Part shown: positions 1-10,545 of the stretch, one piece after another
Numbering within the stretch: the stretch's first letter is position 1
Layout: each line of letters begins with the position of its first letter
Position numbers and translations under genes: made by a program
From: Macrothele yani
Taxonomy: Eukaryota; Arthropoda; Arachnida; Araneae; Macrothelidae
Assembly (NCBI GenBank): GCA_039090855.1
Contig: CM076996.1
Span: 52,294,469-52,358,468, forward strand
Length of the DNA: 64,000 nucleotides
Direction of reading: 5' to 3'
The notes under the pieces: model-generated
Told to the model about the DNA's origin: nothing
Database searches by the model: none
What the model saw: only the letters and a program-made list of their open reading frames with translations

Positions 1-1253
1 ATTTCTCATGTATTCTGGAGAGTTAATTCTGCTCTTTCTGATCATACAGATCCACAGTCTTAAGTTTATATATTTTTTTCTCTGGTTAAAATCTCCGCGC
101 GTTGGTTTCTTGCTGTATGAGGAGGCCATCAGCCCCACCCTCACTGCCCCCCAGCGTCTAGGGAGTGGCGGAAGAGGTCAGCCATGTTCTTCTCTTGTGA
201 GGAGAAAAGTTTTTGTCACACAAGAGGTAAGCTCTCTTCCTTGTTTTTGGGTTCTAGGTTTTATAAGTTCAATGTTTGTACTTCATGTACTTTTTCTCTG
301 TCGTTTTTTAGCTTTTCAGCTTTTAGGCATTGGTTTGTCTGTTAACATTTTAGCGGGTTTTAACTCTTTCTTTTCTTTGTAACTTTGAGCGTCTTTTGGG
401 GTACCTAGGAACAGAAGATGGCTAAGCTTGTTCCTTTTCTATGGGCTGTCTTTGCGCTGTTTTTTCAAAGTAGTTAAGTTCTTAATAACTAATTAATTAT
501 GCACTTAAAGCACTGCTGAAATACTTTGTACATATTGCAACTAACTGTTTAAGGTATATAACTTTCACAAAGTTTTCTTTAGTTAATAATTATCTTTAAC
601 TTATTCTCGTTTTCGTGCTGTCATAAGTTGTAGAGTAGGGGGTTTTAGACTCAAGTTTTCTTTCAAAAATCTGTTCGTTAAAAATTAACATTTCCTTTTT
701 TAATTGCAATGTAAAATTTGGATTTCTTTTGCATTGATTTTCAGGTTTAAATTCTCTCTCAAACGAACTTGGAATTTCGTTATGGCTGAAAATCATTTCT
801 AATTATTATGTCACTCTCACAGCTTGAGTTCTCTTAAAAAAATCTTCTTCTCTCTGTTTAATAGTAACAGATGAAGAGCATGGGTCGGGCCAGGAAGGTT
901 AATGGATGCAAGCGAAATTGTTAACTAGTGCTAGGTCATGCAACTCTACGGAGGACATGACTTATATATATTTTTTAAACTATTTTAGGTGGGAATGTTA
1001 CTTGCATCTATGGCCTTGCAGAAACCCATTTCCAACTAGGTCTTTGTGGAAGTGAGAAAATGCAGAGTTTTTGCTGGTCCTTGATAAAGCCAAGGCTCAG
1101 TATTCTCGACACCTTCTACATTCAGTTGTTTTATTTTATTTTTTTATCTTTTCTCCTTTTACTCACACAGGTAGATACATAACCTTTTCTATGTTGTACT
1201 AGGTGTGAGTCAAAATTATATATGTATTTTTTTGCTTAGGTATCTTCTTTATA

Positions 1254-1254
<1 letters not shown>
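1..1254. other. Unassigned AT-rich DNA
   Basis: I recognise no gene or repeat family here. A more GC-rich patch at about 110-230 ends in a good splice-donor-like string (AAGAGGTAAGC, GT at 227-228) after a short open stretch with an ATG at 184. That is too little to call an exon. Confidence 0.5.

Positions 1255-1292
<38 letters not shown>
1255..1292. repeat. (TA)n microsatellite
   Basis: About 37 bases of uninterrupted alternating T and A. Confidence 0.95.
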
Positions 1293-1293
<1 letters not shown>

Positions 1294-2940
1294 CAAAAGC
1301 ATATTAAGTGAAAAAACAGAAAACCCTTGAACAAATTTGAAATTCCAAAGCGCCAGAGGCTGCATAGGAGAAAGATCAAATAACATAAAAATGCTAAACA
1401 TAAAGCAAAATTTTTAACTTAGAAAAAAAAAAAAAAAAAAAAAAAAAGAGAGGAAACTAGAAATAAACAAGAATCACCATATCCATTCACCCGAACCAGG
1501 CTTGCTTCAAGCGATAAAAATGTACCAAACATAAGAATGCAGGGAAGTATATTAATGACTGACTCTTTGTCAGCTTCGTCAAGCGCAAGCAACAAAAAAA
1601 TCACTCATGAATCTACTGAGAGCAGAGAGGAGAGAAATGCCTTTATTTTTTAAGAAAAAAACAAAATTTGGAAGAACATGATTAAAAAAAAAAAGAAAAT
1701 GAAAGAGGCAAAGATGGAGTCGTAATCGCGCTGAATAATAAGACACTGTTTTTCCCTGGGTAAGGGCCCATGAAATGCTAAGCTGCTGTTAAAAAACTTC
1801 CTGGTAGTTCATTATTTTCAAAGAAGTGTCTTGAGGAGGTTTTTGCTAAATGTATCCCTCTTGGCTTTAGGTAACAGTATTGGAGGGAAATCTTTGTGCG
1901 AGTGTGAGAGTAGTACACGTTTTTCCAGCAAGAGTAGTCCATTTTAAGTCCATCTTTTTCTTTGCTATGTTTTGTTAACAAGTACAGTTATTCTGAAAGC
2001 ATGCGAAAGGAATCAATAGAAACTATAAGTGATTTACATCCTCAAAACTAACGTTACATTGCACCCAGTAAACTAGGACAAGAATCAAAGCTAAGTAGTA
2101 TTATTTATGAAGATTTTCCCATGGGCATTTTTTCATATTTTTCAGATTTTTGCATTCCTTCTGAGAGCATTTTTGTATGCATGTTTTTTAATGATTCTTA
2201 GAAAATTTAGCAAGAAGCATGTAAATAGCTATTTGTTTTTAATTTTTATCAATATTCTCTTTAAATTTTATAGCTTGTGAAGTGAGCAACTGAAATTTTT
2301 CTTGTGCAAAAATCAAACTAAGTGGAGATTTCTTTGTGCGCGAGAGAGAAAGGGGCAAGCATGGTTGATGCTTATTGCAGAAATAATTTCTTTTTCTCTA
2401 GAAATAGATGTTTTTATTACTTATAAACTTTTTCTTTGCTTTTTTTTTTTTGCTACGAATGTTTTTTCTAAACTGATCTACCAATTATTATTAATTTTAT
2501 ATTTATTTGTTTTGTAGCTCCTTCAAACCATGTGCCGATGCTCAGACTTGGAGCTTAAGAGGGAACAGCTAACACCATGCATTCTTATCAATGAAATTTT
2601 TACTACATATTAATCAGGGGCTAAGCCTGTGATTTTATAAAACTTCATATCTAGAGCAGAAATTTTAGGAGGAAAATATGTGTAACACTTAAAAAAGCAT
2701 TCGTCATCCAATGGTTTTTCTAGATTTTTTGCTGCGTGATTATAACTATGCAAAAAAGTATATATTTTAATGGTTTTATTTATCTTTCATGCCGTTCATG
2801 AACCACAGTAAAGTGGAAACCACCCTAATAAACTTTTTCATTTGCTTTGATTGCACAAATTAATTTTATTTTCATAAAAAGGGACTATTGACATTTAAAA
2901 GGGAAGAGGGGAGGGGGCTCCTTTTCCCTGGGGCTCGTAA
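1293..2940. other. Unassigned AT-rich DNA
   Basis: It contains a long A tract near 1422-1447 and several shorter A or T tracts. At 2504-2517 a pyrimidine stretch ending TTTTGTAG precedes 31 open codons, and an AATAAA string follows near 2828. This could be a terminal exon but nothing else supports it. No known repeat family is recognised. Confidence 0.4.
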
Positions 2941-2944
2941 ATTG

Positions 2945-4010
2945 ATGGTTGGGCACTGGTGATAAGAGGAGCAGATGTTGGTCCTGATTGTTGTCCAGTT
3001 CACTCATGACCTGGTAGTGTCATGAGTGAAACTGGATGTTAGTTGGAGGAAAAGGCCTAGGATGGAAAGAATAAAGGTTGAAAGGCTCCCTGAAGATCAT
3101 CAGCATTACTCTAACTTACTCAGAGAACAACTGAAGGAGCTGAAGTCATGTGAGAGGAATGTAGAAAAGAAGTGAGAATGTTTTAAGAACTTTGTTGTCA
3201 CTGCTGCTGAAGAGGTCTGTGGCACCACAATAGTGGGTAACAATAGAGGCGATGCTTGGTGGAATAGTGAGATTGAAGAGGCAGTGAAGAGCAAGAAGGA
3301 AGCCTATTTGAGGAAGTTGCAAGGTAGGGTTTCTGTGGATGATTATCACTGTAAGAAGGATGAAGCAGCATAGCTGGTTCGCCAGAGTAAGGCAAAAGAT
3401 AGGAAGGAGAAGGTGGAAAGGCATGAATTGGCTTTTTGGAAAGATAGGAAAACTTCCTGGAAGTACATGAGACTCAGGGAAAATAAAATTTCAAGTTGTG
3501 TGAAGAATAGGATTGAGGAAAAGATATGGGAGCCCAATGAGTTAAGTGAAAGATGGGGTGAATACTTCTGTGAGTTAATAGATCAAGAAAACAATTGTGA
3601 TTCTGAGGCAGAAGCAGATGATGTCACAGTGAAAGATGGAAGCACAGGATGGATCTCAAGAGAAGAGGTATGTAAAACTCTGAAATATCTTCAGAATGGT
3701 AAGGCTCCGGAAGCTGATGGCATAACGCTAAGGTGCTAAATTATGGTGGGTGACTCTGTGATTGACTAGTTAACTGACATTTGCCAGTTATGTTCGGAGT
3801 TAGAAATGGTGCTTTAGGATTGGAAGGATGCTATCATTGTCCCCTTGTACAAGGGAAAAGGTGATCAGACTAAATGCAAGAATTATCGTGGTATTAGCTT
3901 ACTGAGTGTGCCTGGGAAAGTGTTTGGTAAGGTCATTATTGAAAAGGTACAAGGTCTTACATCAGAGAAAATGTGGGATGTTCAGAGTGGTTTTGTGCCT
4001 GGTCAGAGCT
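2945..4010 (+). pseudogene. Non-LTR retrotransposon LINE-A copy 1, endonuclease end to early RT
   Basis: This is a decayed copy of a non-LTR retrotransposon seen at least eight times in the window. It runs from the end of the AP-endonuclease domain through the linker into the first RT motifs. The linker is translatable at 3413-3739 and contains ISREEVCKTLKYLQNGKAP, matching the conserved K-GKAPG-DGI block before RT motif 1. At 3845-4010 the next block reads YKGKGDQTKCKNYRGISLLS followed by SGFVPGQSC, the classic fingers region of LINE RTs. Frames are broken by stops and indels between the two ORFs. The copy stops abruptly at 4010 and resumes at about 7055, so it has been split by an insertion. 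The clade (RTE-, CR1- or jockey-like) cannot be fixed without a tree. Confidence 0.85.
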
Positions 4011-5119
4011 GCCAAGTGTCCCGGTTTACCCGGATGCCATCCAATTTCGAAAATATTTCCTGGAAATATGATTTTTTTGCAAAAAATCCAGTCTTGTGGT
4101 TTTCTTATTTTTTTTTTTTTTTCTTTTATTTATTATGCATGGTATTCCATCATTTTCTTCAGCGTCAACGCTAGCCGTGGGAGTGGGTAACAAATGGAGA
4201 CAGATGGGTTTTTTTTTTTTAATCCACGGCACTTCAAGCACCAAGGTCGCGAGCCCCACGATGATAGCAAGACAATCAGTGGCTTGGGAAGTTCAAGTAG
4301 TGGTTGGTGACGCCACGTCCACAACACTTGTGTGGTGCCTTGCGCAGGGATGGGAATTCTGCGCTAAAACAAAAATTTTGCACCATTTTGCTACAAATGG
4401 CAGATTTTGCTCCATCGTGCGCCAGAACTGCCTTGCCCTGTCGTCATCGTAGAGACTTTCGCACTGTAAATTCTCTGTGCGTACTGTTTGACACCAAGTA
4501 AGACCATGTGGTGGGAAGAAAGATTAAGAGACTCCAAGTACTACGCATGGCTTTATGAAGTTACTATGGAAATCATCAGTCCACTATGGAAAACATTCAG
4601 TATCTCAGTGAAATAATGTTATTAACAGGCCTGCCAACCCTCAGGGTTTCGGCAGGCAATGCCGGATTTCATTACGTTTCCCAGAATTCCAGATTATAAA
4701 TTAATATTGCCGGACTCCATCATGATTTCCGTAGCATAAATTAAAAAGTAACAAGGGGAAAAGTTCGAAGTTCTCTGATGCATCGGTTCATTAGCGGAGA
4801 AGCGATCTTTCCCCTCTGAGTCAGCAGTTGGCAGCGATGTTTACTCTTCTGTCTGCTAATGATCTCTGGCACTGCAGGCACGGAGCAGGAACAAGCTTGG
4901 CGTTGGCCTACGCACAGACGCAGATTTCTTGTCTATCGACGGTATCGGAAGCGCGTTTTGGTTTGTTTGATGTACTTCGTCTCTCTTAACAAGAATTTTG
5001 AGAACTTTTCGTGCACATGTTTAATCACGCGATGGCTGGTAGAAAATATCGGTCTGTTTTTAAGAAATGTTATACAACAGATTATCTGTGTATAATCGGA
5101 TCAAGGAAGGGCCAACAAT

Positions 5120-5465
5120 TTGCCTTTTGCTCTTATTTGTAGATGTGATTTTTCTGTTGTCCACAAGTGCAAAGGAGATATCATTAATCACATTCATATG
5201 CAAAAACATGTGGACAATTCTAAGTTCATAGAAAATAACAAAACGTTAAATTTTGCTCGAGATAGTTCCTCTTCCGATGCCATTATCCATGCTGAGTGCT
5301 TGTTTACTTCATTCCTTGTGTAACATAACTTACCTTTAAGCCGTGCTGACCATGCAAGTGTGCTTTTTAAGAAAATGTTCCCAGATAGTAACATTGCAAA
5401 AAAATATGCATGTGACAGAACAAAAACATCGTGCGTAGTTGCCGAAATGGGGAAATCTTCAAAAA
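5120..5465 (+). pseudogene. hAT-type transposase N-terminal fragment
   Basis: The reading frame from 5120 gives a BED/C2H2-like finger (C.CDFSVVHKCKGDIINHIH...KH) followed by a block DAIIHAECLFTSFLV, one stop (TAA at 5321-5323), then HNLPLSRADHA, LFKKMFPDSNIAKKYAC and DRTKTSCVVAEM. The order matches a large group of hAT-like transposase proteins in animal genomes (finger, A-E-F-EHNLP, ADH, MFPDS-IAK-Y-C-RTKT). The stop sits where this group usually has glutamate, so it looks like a single GAA to TAA change. The fragment ends suddenly where the TTTTACGG repeat begins at 5466. The RNase H-like catalytic part is absent, so it is inactive. Family assignment is from memory of the motif order. Confidence 0.7.
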
Positions 5466-5610
5466 TGGACTTGCATACTTGCCAGCTTTTACGGATTTCT
5501 GCTTAATTTTACTGCTTTATGGATAGAGGTCTTGTTTTACAGATTTTTTAATATTTCGATAGCTCAATCGAAATATTTCAACCCCCTACAACCATCCACT
5601 TAAATTTTCT
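5466..5610 (+). repeat. Piece of the 'TACTTGCCAG-TTTTACGG' element family
   Basis: It begins GCATACTTGCCAGCTTTTACGG, the same start seen at 46905, 48984, 49246 and (diverged) 18207. Only the first roughly 130 bases are present. Confidence 0.7.
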
Positions 5611-5734
5611 ACCGGACATTACAAGCGCTGTGACACGTGATGATGTCATCTTTGACTCGCTGGCTTCGTGACATCATGCAGTAGCTCTCTCCCTCCACGG
5701 GAGTGCTCGAGTGATGTGCCGACCAGAGTTCGCC

Positions 5735-6115
5735 AAAATGCGTAATTGCGCGTTTAGTGCGCGTCAGGAATTTTCTCTGCACGTAAAACTATGCATCGAA
5801 TAAGTTTACCAATTCGTAAAAATATGCATCAGGGCAGTACTTCATCTTTCAGAAACGGAAGTAAACAAAATAAAGATTTTTTCCGTAATCATAATTTCTT
5901 TTTCCTGTGATGGTGCCTCTGTCCAGTATTGTTGTTATATATCATTTTATTACATAAATATTTGTATTTCAGTTTAAAAATGGAGGGAAAATTTCTGAAA
6001 TCGGAAATTCGACAGCGAAAATTTTTTGCTGTAATCTTTAGGCATAAGAGTGCGAGGGCTTTGAGGAATTTCTCCTTTTCCATCATAATATGGGTTATCG
6101 TCGAGATCGATGCAT
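5735..6115 (+). repeat. Window-wide repeat module (GTTCGCCAAAATGCG head plus CCGTAATCGT module)
   Basis: The order is a GTTCGCCAAAATGCG head, a few GCATCGA/CGTAAAA short repeats, then CCGTAATCATAATTTC, GATG-TGCCTCTGTCCAGTATT and a TTTGTATTTCAGTTT block. The same order is found at 63020-63600, so this is a short version of that copy with fewer short repeats. Confidence 0.75.
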
Positions 6116-7054
6116 AACTGAACAGAATTTTTTAACATTTTTTTTTACATTTTTTATATGCCTTAACGTAACATTAGTGCTTCCAATTATGTCCATTGAT
6201 ATTTTAAACATACGAAAATATGCTTGCAGAATTTTCATAGAAAATTGCAGGATTTTTCTCTTTTTAAGGTTGGCAAGTCTGTATTAAACATCTGTGTAAA
6301 GTTTATTTTTGTATTTTCAAGATGTTTCGATTGAAAAAAAACTGGGGAAAAGTCGGCGAATCTCGCAAATGTTTGTAATCACATCGAAAATGACTGCTGT
6401 AGCAGTGATGAGAATGTCGCACCGTTTTTTGTTTCTGTATATTAAATTTTTCAGACTTTTCCTCTGCCTGATTATATTTTTATTTTTTGATGTTTTCTGT
6501 GTGTGCGTGTGATCATGTTCCTCATTTTTAATATCTTCAGTAATAGTGAAAAATAGCGATTTCATATTTTTTAAGAATTTTTTCTAATTAAATGCATGTT
6601 CCCTATTTCTGATACATACTTCTTCAAAACTAATCGATAGAGAGCAATTGCTTTCACCCTTTTCCCTTTTATTAAACGAAATAAATGTTTTAGATCATTA
6701 TTTAATCTGCCTTTGATGGAATCCGCGCCGTTTTCATGCCACGTAAAATTGTCTCGCGGCAGAGTGAGCAACGAGAGTATTGATTTTTCACATTTAATTT
6801 TCCATAAAATTCGTGTTTTTCAATTTCTTAGTCACTTTTTATTCGTACACGAGATTCATCCGTGGATTTGCGGAATTCCGCTTTTTCTGTCATCATTTGG
6901 GTTATTTTCGAGACTGATGCAAAACTGAAGAGAAGCTGTTTTTGGGGGTGGGGGTCTTAAACCTATAATATATAATTTTATTATTTATAAATTGTAAATC
7001 TGTGCACCGCTGAACGCGCTTTGATGTCCTGGTTTTTTATTTTGAAAAGTTGGT

Positions 7055-7452
7055 AGCTCTGCCTGGTAAAGGCTGCACTAACCAAATATTTGCATTACGC
7101 ATGACGATTGAAAAATATCTGGCTGTTGGTAAGAAGGTTTTTGCTGCCTTCATAGATTTAGAGAAAGCTTATGACTGAGTAAATAGGATACTTCTGTGGA
7201 AGGTATTGAATAAATATTGTGTTACTGGGAATCTACTTAATAGTGTAAAAGCCATATATGCTGACAGTAGATCTTGTGTATGAGTGAATGATGTTTTATC
7301 AAAATGGTTTTCTATTGGTTGCATGAGTCAAACAAGCTTGTGTAATGTCCCAATGGCTGTTTAATATATTTATGGATGCATGCATGCGTGATGCCAAGGT
7401 AGACAGTACTGATTTATGTCTTGGGGATATCCATGTGTGCATATTGCTGTAT
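7055..7452 (+). pseudogene. LINE-A copy 1, central RT segment
   Basis: It continues the element interrupted at 4010. Translation gives KVFAAFIDLEKAYD, RT motif A with its first catalytic Asp, then a degraded motif-B region and a stretch equivalent to CVHILLY. The sequence breaks off at 7452, at the codons for the YADD box; the paralogue at 32818-32830 reads VYADD through this point. Several stops and frameshifts are present. The interrupting DNA is the PLE that follows. Confidence 0.8.
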
Positions 7453-7829
7453 GTTAAAAGCTGAGAGTTTATAACTTTATATATGCTCGGAAATCTGAAA
7501 GTTTATAACTTGTTGGATGGTTCTAGATGTTTAGTATCTATTGGATGTTTAATACCCGCTAACTCAAACCATCCAATAAGTTATAAACTCTCAGCTTTCT
7601 GAGCATATATAAAGCACACTTATACTCATTGCTCTAATACAACATTTTGGAAGAAGGAACTACAATGGATTATGGATTTAGCAATTGAATATGGGTACAG
7701 AAAAACTGCAATTGAACGTATTATTAAACAATTCAGTATAACAAACAAAAATTTATAATCCTTCAACATTTTGAAAAAACTACAACATTTTGTGGATCAT
7801 TCCCTTATATACCACAAATTACAGAAGTA

Positions 7830-8195
7830 TTGCGGGTCATATGTAGAAGATATAATATGGATATTGGAGTCGAGGTTCAGTACATACTACGTATGATTTC
7901 TAATACAAGTGAAAAAATATCAATAATGAAAAGAGCAGGAGTTTATAAAATCCCTATTCAAAATGACAACTTTAATAGATCTATATACTACATTGGCACT
8001 ACCAAACGTAACATCGAAACTAGACTGTACGGACATATTAGAAACTTTACTAGGAAACAAAATAAAACAGCATTAGTAGACTATTGCATTAAAAACCATG
8101 CTGTACCCATATGGACTGACGTTGAATATATCGGGCAACATAAAAAATGGACAGAGATATTGACTGCAGAATGGGCTTATATTGAGAAAACATGA
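7830..8195 (+). pseudogene. PLE GIY-YIG endonuclease domain
   Basis: The 121-codon open stretch carries AGVYKIPIQ, SIYYIGTTKRNIETRLYGH and a distal AEWAYIEKT. This is the arrangement of the GIY-YIG nuclease at the C-terminus of Penelope-like retroelements: a GVYKI strand for GIY, YIG then T-R with catalytic Arg, and a late Glu. In PLEs this domain nicks target DNA for priming. The key Tyr, Gly, Arg and Glu are all present, so the domain may be chemically intact. No RT palm is present upstream, so the element cannot move on its own. Confidence 0.8.
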
Positions 8196-8417
8196 GAGCA
8201 CAATTGCAATAATAATAGTCCTGTGATCTTATCCTATGCCTGGAAGAGCCTTATCAGTAATGAGAAAGAAAAAAAATTAAGTGAACATTGAGAAGATACG
8301 TACCTATACTTACTGCTAGGGGGAACATCAGCAACATGAACTGTGATTGATGACATAGTGGGCCGGTGAGTTGGTGTCAAAATGAGACTTGCAGACTGCT
8401 TGCAGTCGAATCATGCC

Positions 8418-8456
8418 TTCTGTTGAAGATGCCGTGCAAAATTGCAGGCAAAACGT
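8418..8456 (+). ncRNA. Degenerate hammerhead-like motif downstream of the PLE
   Basis: TTGAAGA is followed by TGCC, a loop, GGCA and AAAAC. Compared with the intact motifs elsewhere in this window, the core C has become T and the G of GAAA has become A, so it should be inactive. Its position 3' of the GIY-YIG ORF matches the other PLE copies. Confidence 0.45.
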
Positions 8457-9034
8457 ATCCGGTGATGTGTTGGTTCGTGAGACATTGAATGATTCCATGA
8501 GTTTTAAGTGTTCGTTTATTTATTCAACTTCTTTATTTCATTTTCGTTTTCAGTGTACATAGTGGTTTAAAGTGTCATTGTCTTTTAGCCAATTTCCATA
8601 GCCGTTTTTTAATTGAAAATTCTTTATTACATCGATGCACAGCTATTTCACCTTGAATGAAATAGCGTAATTGCACATCGTTAAATAATGGATATAGTTT
8701 CGAGAATCGTTGAAGCTCAGCCAAAAGATTGACAGAACTAAAAATACAATAGCCATTGTGCGAACCGCGATTAGGCTTATCAGCATGAAGAACTTAAGCC
8801 TAATGAAGACCGGATGCGCTTCGATGAAGAATTGTGACTGTGACTGCATTTTGCGAACATTACTTGTATGGAATACTGACTATTGTGCTACATTTGAGCA
8901 CCAGTTGAATTAAGGTATCTACAACAAAACCTTCGTTAATATTTATGTTGTTATATCATGGAGTTTATTCAATTTCTTATAAACGATATAGAACGTGTTG
9001 AACAGAATACCATGGTATATATTACAATAATGAT

Positions 9035-9680
9035 ATTTCGAGTGAATTCTTCATTGAAAGTCATAGCTGCTTTAGGAGGGTTTCACAGAAATGATGGGTT
9101 CTCAAGAGAGCCCCGAATGGCTGTGTCTGAAAGTGGAATTGTTCCTACTCTGACCTGGGTACTACAGAAGAGGCATAGAAGTCGTTTGTGTGCTGGAGAG
9201 ATACATTACTTATGGGGGTGTGGCAAGACACGTTCTGATTGTGTGAGGAATGAAGATGTGTTGCAGTTGTGTAATGTGAAGCAAAATGTTATTAGCAAGG
9301 TGGAGACTAATATTCTTCGGTGGTTTGGCCACGTTGAAGGAACGAGTGATGAGGTGCTTACTAAGAATTTTTTTTAGCTTAAGTGGCAGGAAAGAAAGGC
9401 AGAGGAAGGCCAAGGAAGTCATGGAAGGAGCAGATTCACGAGTGTCTGCATGAGAAAAATATTATGAGTATGAAGATTTCTGTACGTCGTGTGATGGATG
9501 TCAGTGAAGCCTGAATTGTGTGTCAAGATCACCACTGTAAATGGGGAAGTTTGATTTGGCAACACTAAGTAAATAATCAGTTAAGAATTTATCTGGTGGT
9601 TTGTATTTCTTTGTGGAGCTAACCTTTGAATCTCAGAGAACAGCTTAGTGTATGTATGAAATAATAAATGAACTGAACCA
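9035..9680 (+). pseudogene. LINE-A 3' end (first)
   Basis: This is the C-terminal part of the LINE-A ORF and its 3' UTR. Translation gives CAGEIHYLWGCGKTRSDCVRNEDVLQLCNVKQNV then NILRWFGHVEG, the block that follows the RT in many arthropod non-LTR elements. The 3' UTR ends with GTGGAGCTAACC and AACAGCTTAGTG before AATAATAAATG. Probably the tail of the copy that begins at 2945, with the middle deleted. Confidence 0.75.
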
Positions 9681-9849
9681 AACCCAACTAAATGGAATTT
9701 AACATTTACTGCATACAACATGTGATTATCATTTAAGCTTTTGTGTACATTTTGGAGGTTTAGTCATTTCTAAATTCCAGAACAGTGTACTCACTGGGTA
9801 TATTGGGCAGGTTTCATTAGGCCCTTCTCCACTTTTGTCTGTCTCAGGG

Positions 9850-10420
9850 AAGATTTTGGAAATAGTATGATTGTTCCTACTCTGATGTATGGCTGTGAAA
9901 CCTGGGTACTACAGAAGAAACATAGGTGTTCTTTGTGTGCTGGAGAAATGCATTACTTATGGGGCATTTGTGGCAAGACACGTTCTGAATGTGTGAGGAA
10001 TGAAGATGTGTTGCAGTTGTGTAATGTGAAGCAAAATGTTGTTAGTGGAGACTAATATGCTTTGGTGGTTTGTCCATGTTGAGAGAATGAGTGATCAGAT
10101 GCTTACTAAGAAATTTTTGTTAGTCCAAGTGGCAGGAAGGAAAAGCAGAGAAAAGCCAAGGAAGTCATGGAGGATCAGATTCAGGAGTGTCTGCACGAGA
10201 AAAAGATTATGAGCATGAAGTTCAGAAGATCTTGTGTATGGCGTGTAATGGATGTCCGTGAAGCCCAAGTTATGTGTCAAAATCGCTGTAAATGGAGAAG
10301 TTTCATATGGCAACAGTAAGTAAAACTTATCTGGTAGTTTGTATTTTTTTGTGGAGCTAACCTCTGAATCTCAGAGAATAGCTTAGTGATATGTATGTAT
10401 GTTTGCGTGAAAGTAAAGTT
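9850..10420 (+). pseudogene. LINE-A 3' end (second)
   Basis: A second, better preserved copy of the same 3' segment: MIVPTLMYGCETWVLQKKH, then RNEDVLQLCNVKQNVV, a WFVHVERMSD-like block and the same 3' UTR ending in ATGTATGTATG. It lies in the same orientation just downstream of the first, so it is a separate, 5'-truncated insertion. 9681-9849 between them is unassigned. Confidence 0.75.
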
Positions 10421-10545
10421 GTTACTCACTGACATGCAAACCTTACTCAATATGAAACGTCATTATTAATTCCAATCTACATGGTTAGCTTACAGTTCAT
10501 TACTCACTAAGAGCAATAGAAATTATTCTTTTGTCTTGACCCTTA

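Larger units (their letters stand above)
4011..7054. mobile_element. Mosaic 3 kb insertion splitting LINE-A copy 1
   Basis: LINE-A stops at TGCCTGGTCAGAGCTG (ending 4010) and restarts with TGCCTGGTAAAGGCTG near 7057. These match at 13 of 16 positions, as expected for an old target-site duplication. The uninterrupted copy at 32436-32470 reads straight through this point. The inserted DNA begins with CCAAGTGTCCCGG, holds a hAT-like transposase fragment at 5120-5465 and copies of the window-wide repeat modules at 5466-6115, and ends with AAAAGTTGGTAGCT. The rest (4100-5100 and 6120-7050) is AT-rich with poly-T tracts and no recognisable coding sequence. Probably several successive insertions are stacked here. 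Confidence 0.6.
7453..8500 (+). mobile_element. Penelope-like element fragment (RT thumb to GIY-YIG) inserted in LINE-A
   Basis: The insertion starts right after LINE-A position 7452. It opens with an inverted repeat (AAAGCTGAGAGTTTATAAC near 7459 against its complement near 7580-7600), followed by degraded PLE coding sequence, the GIY-YIG ORF and a hammerhead-like remnant. The right junction is not resolved; LINE-A is recognisable again from about 9035. 8500-9035 has no recognised feature. Confidence 0.65.

Noticed and set aside
8..382. 124-codon ORF as a membrane protein gene
   Set aside because: Hydrophobicity follows from T-rich DNA; no conserved motif and a splice-donor-like site in the middle.
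3146..3424. Minus-strand ORFs opposite LINE-A
   Set aside because: Shadows of plus-strand LINE-A coding sequence.
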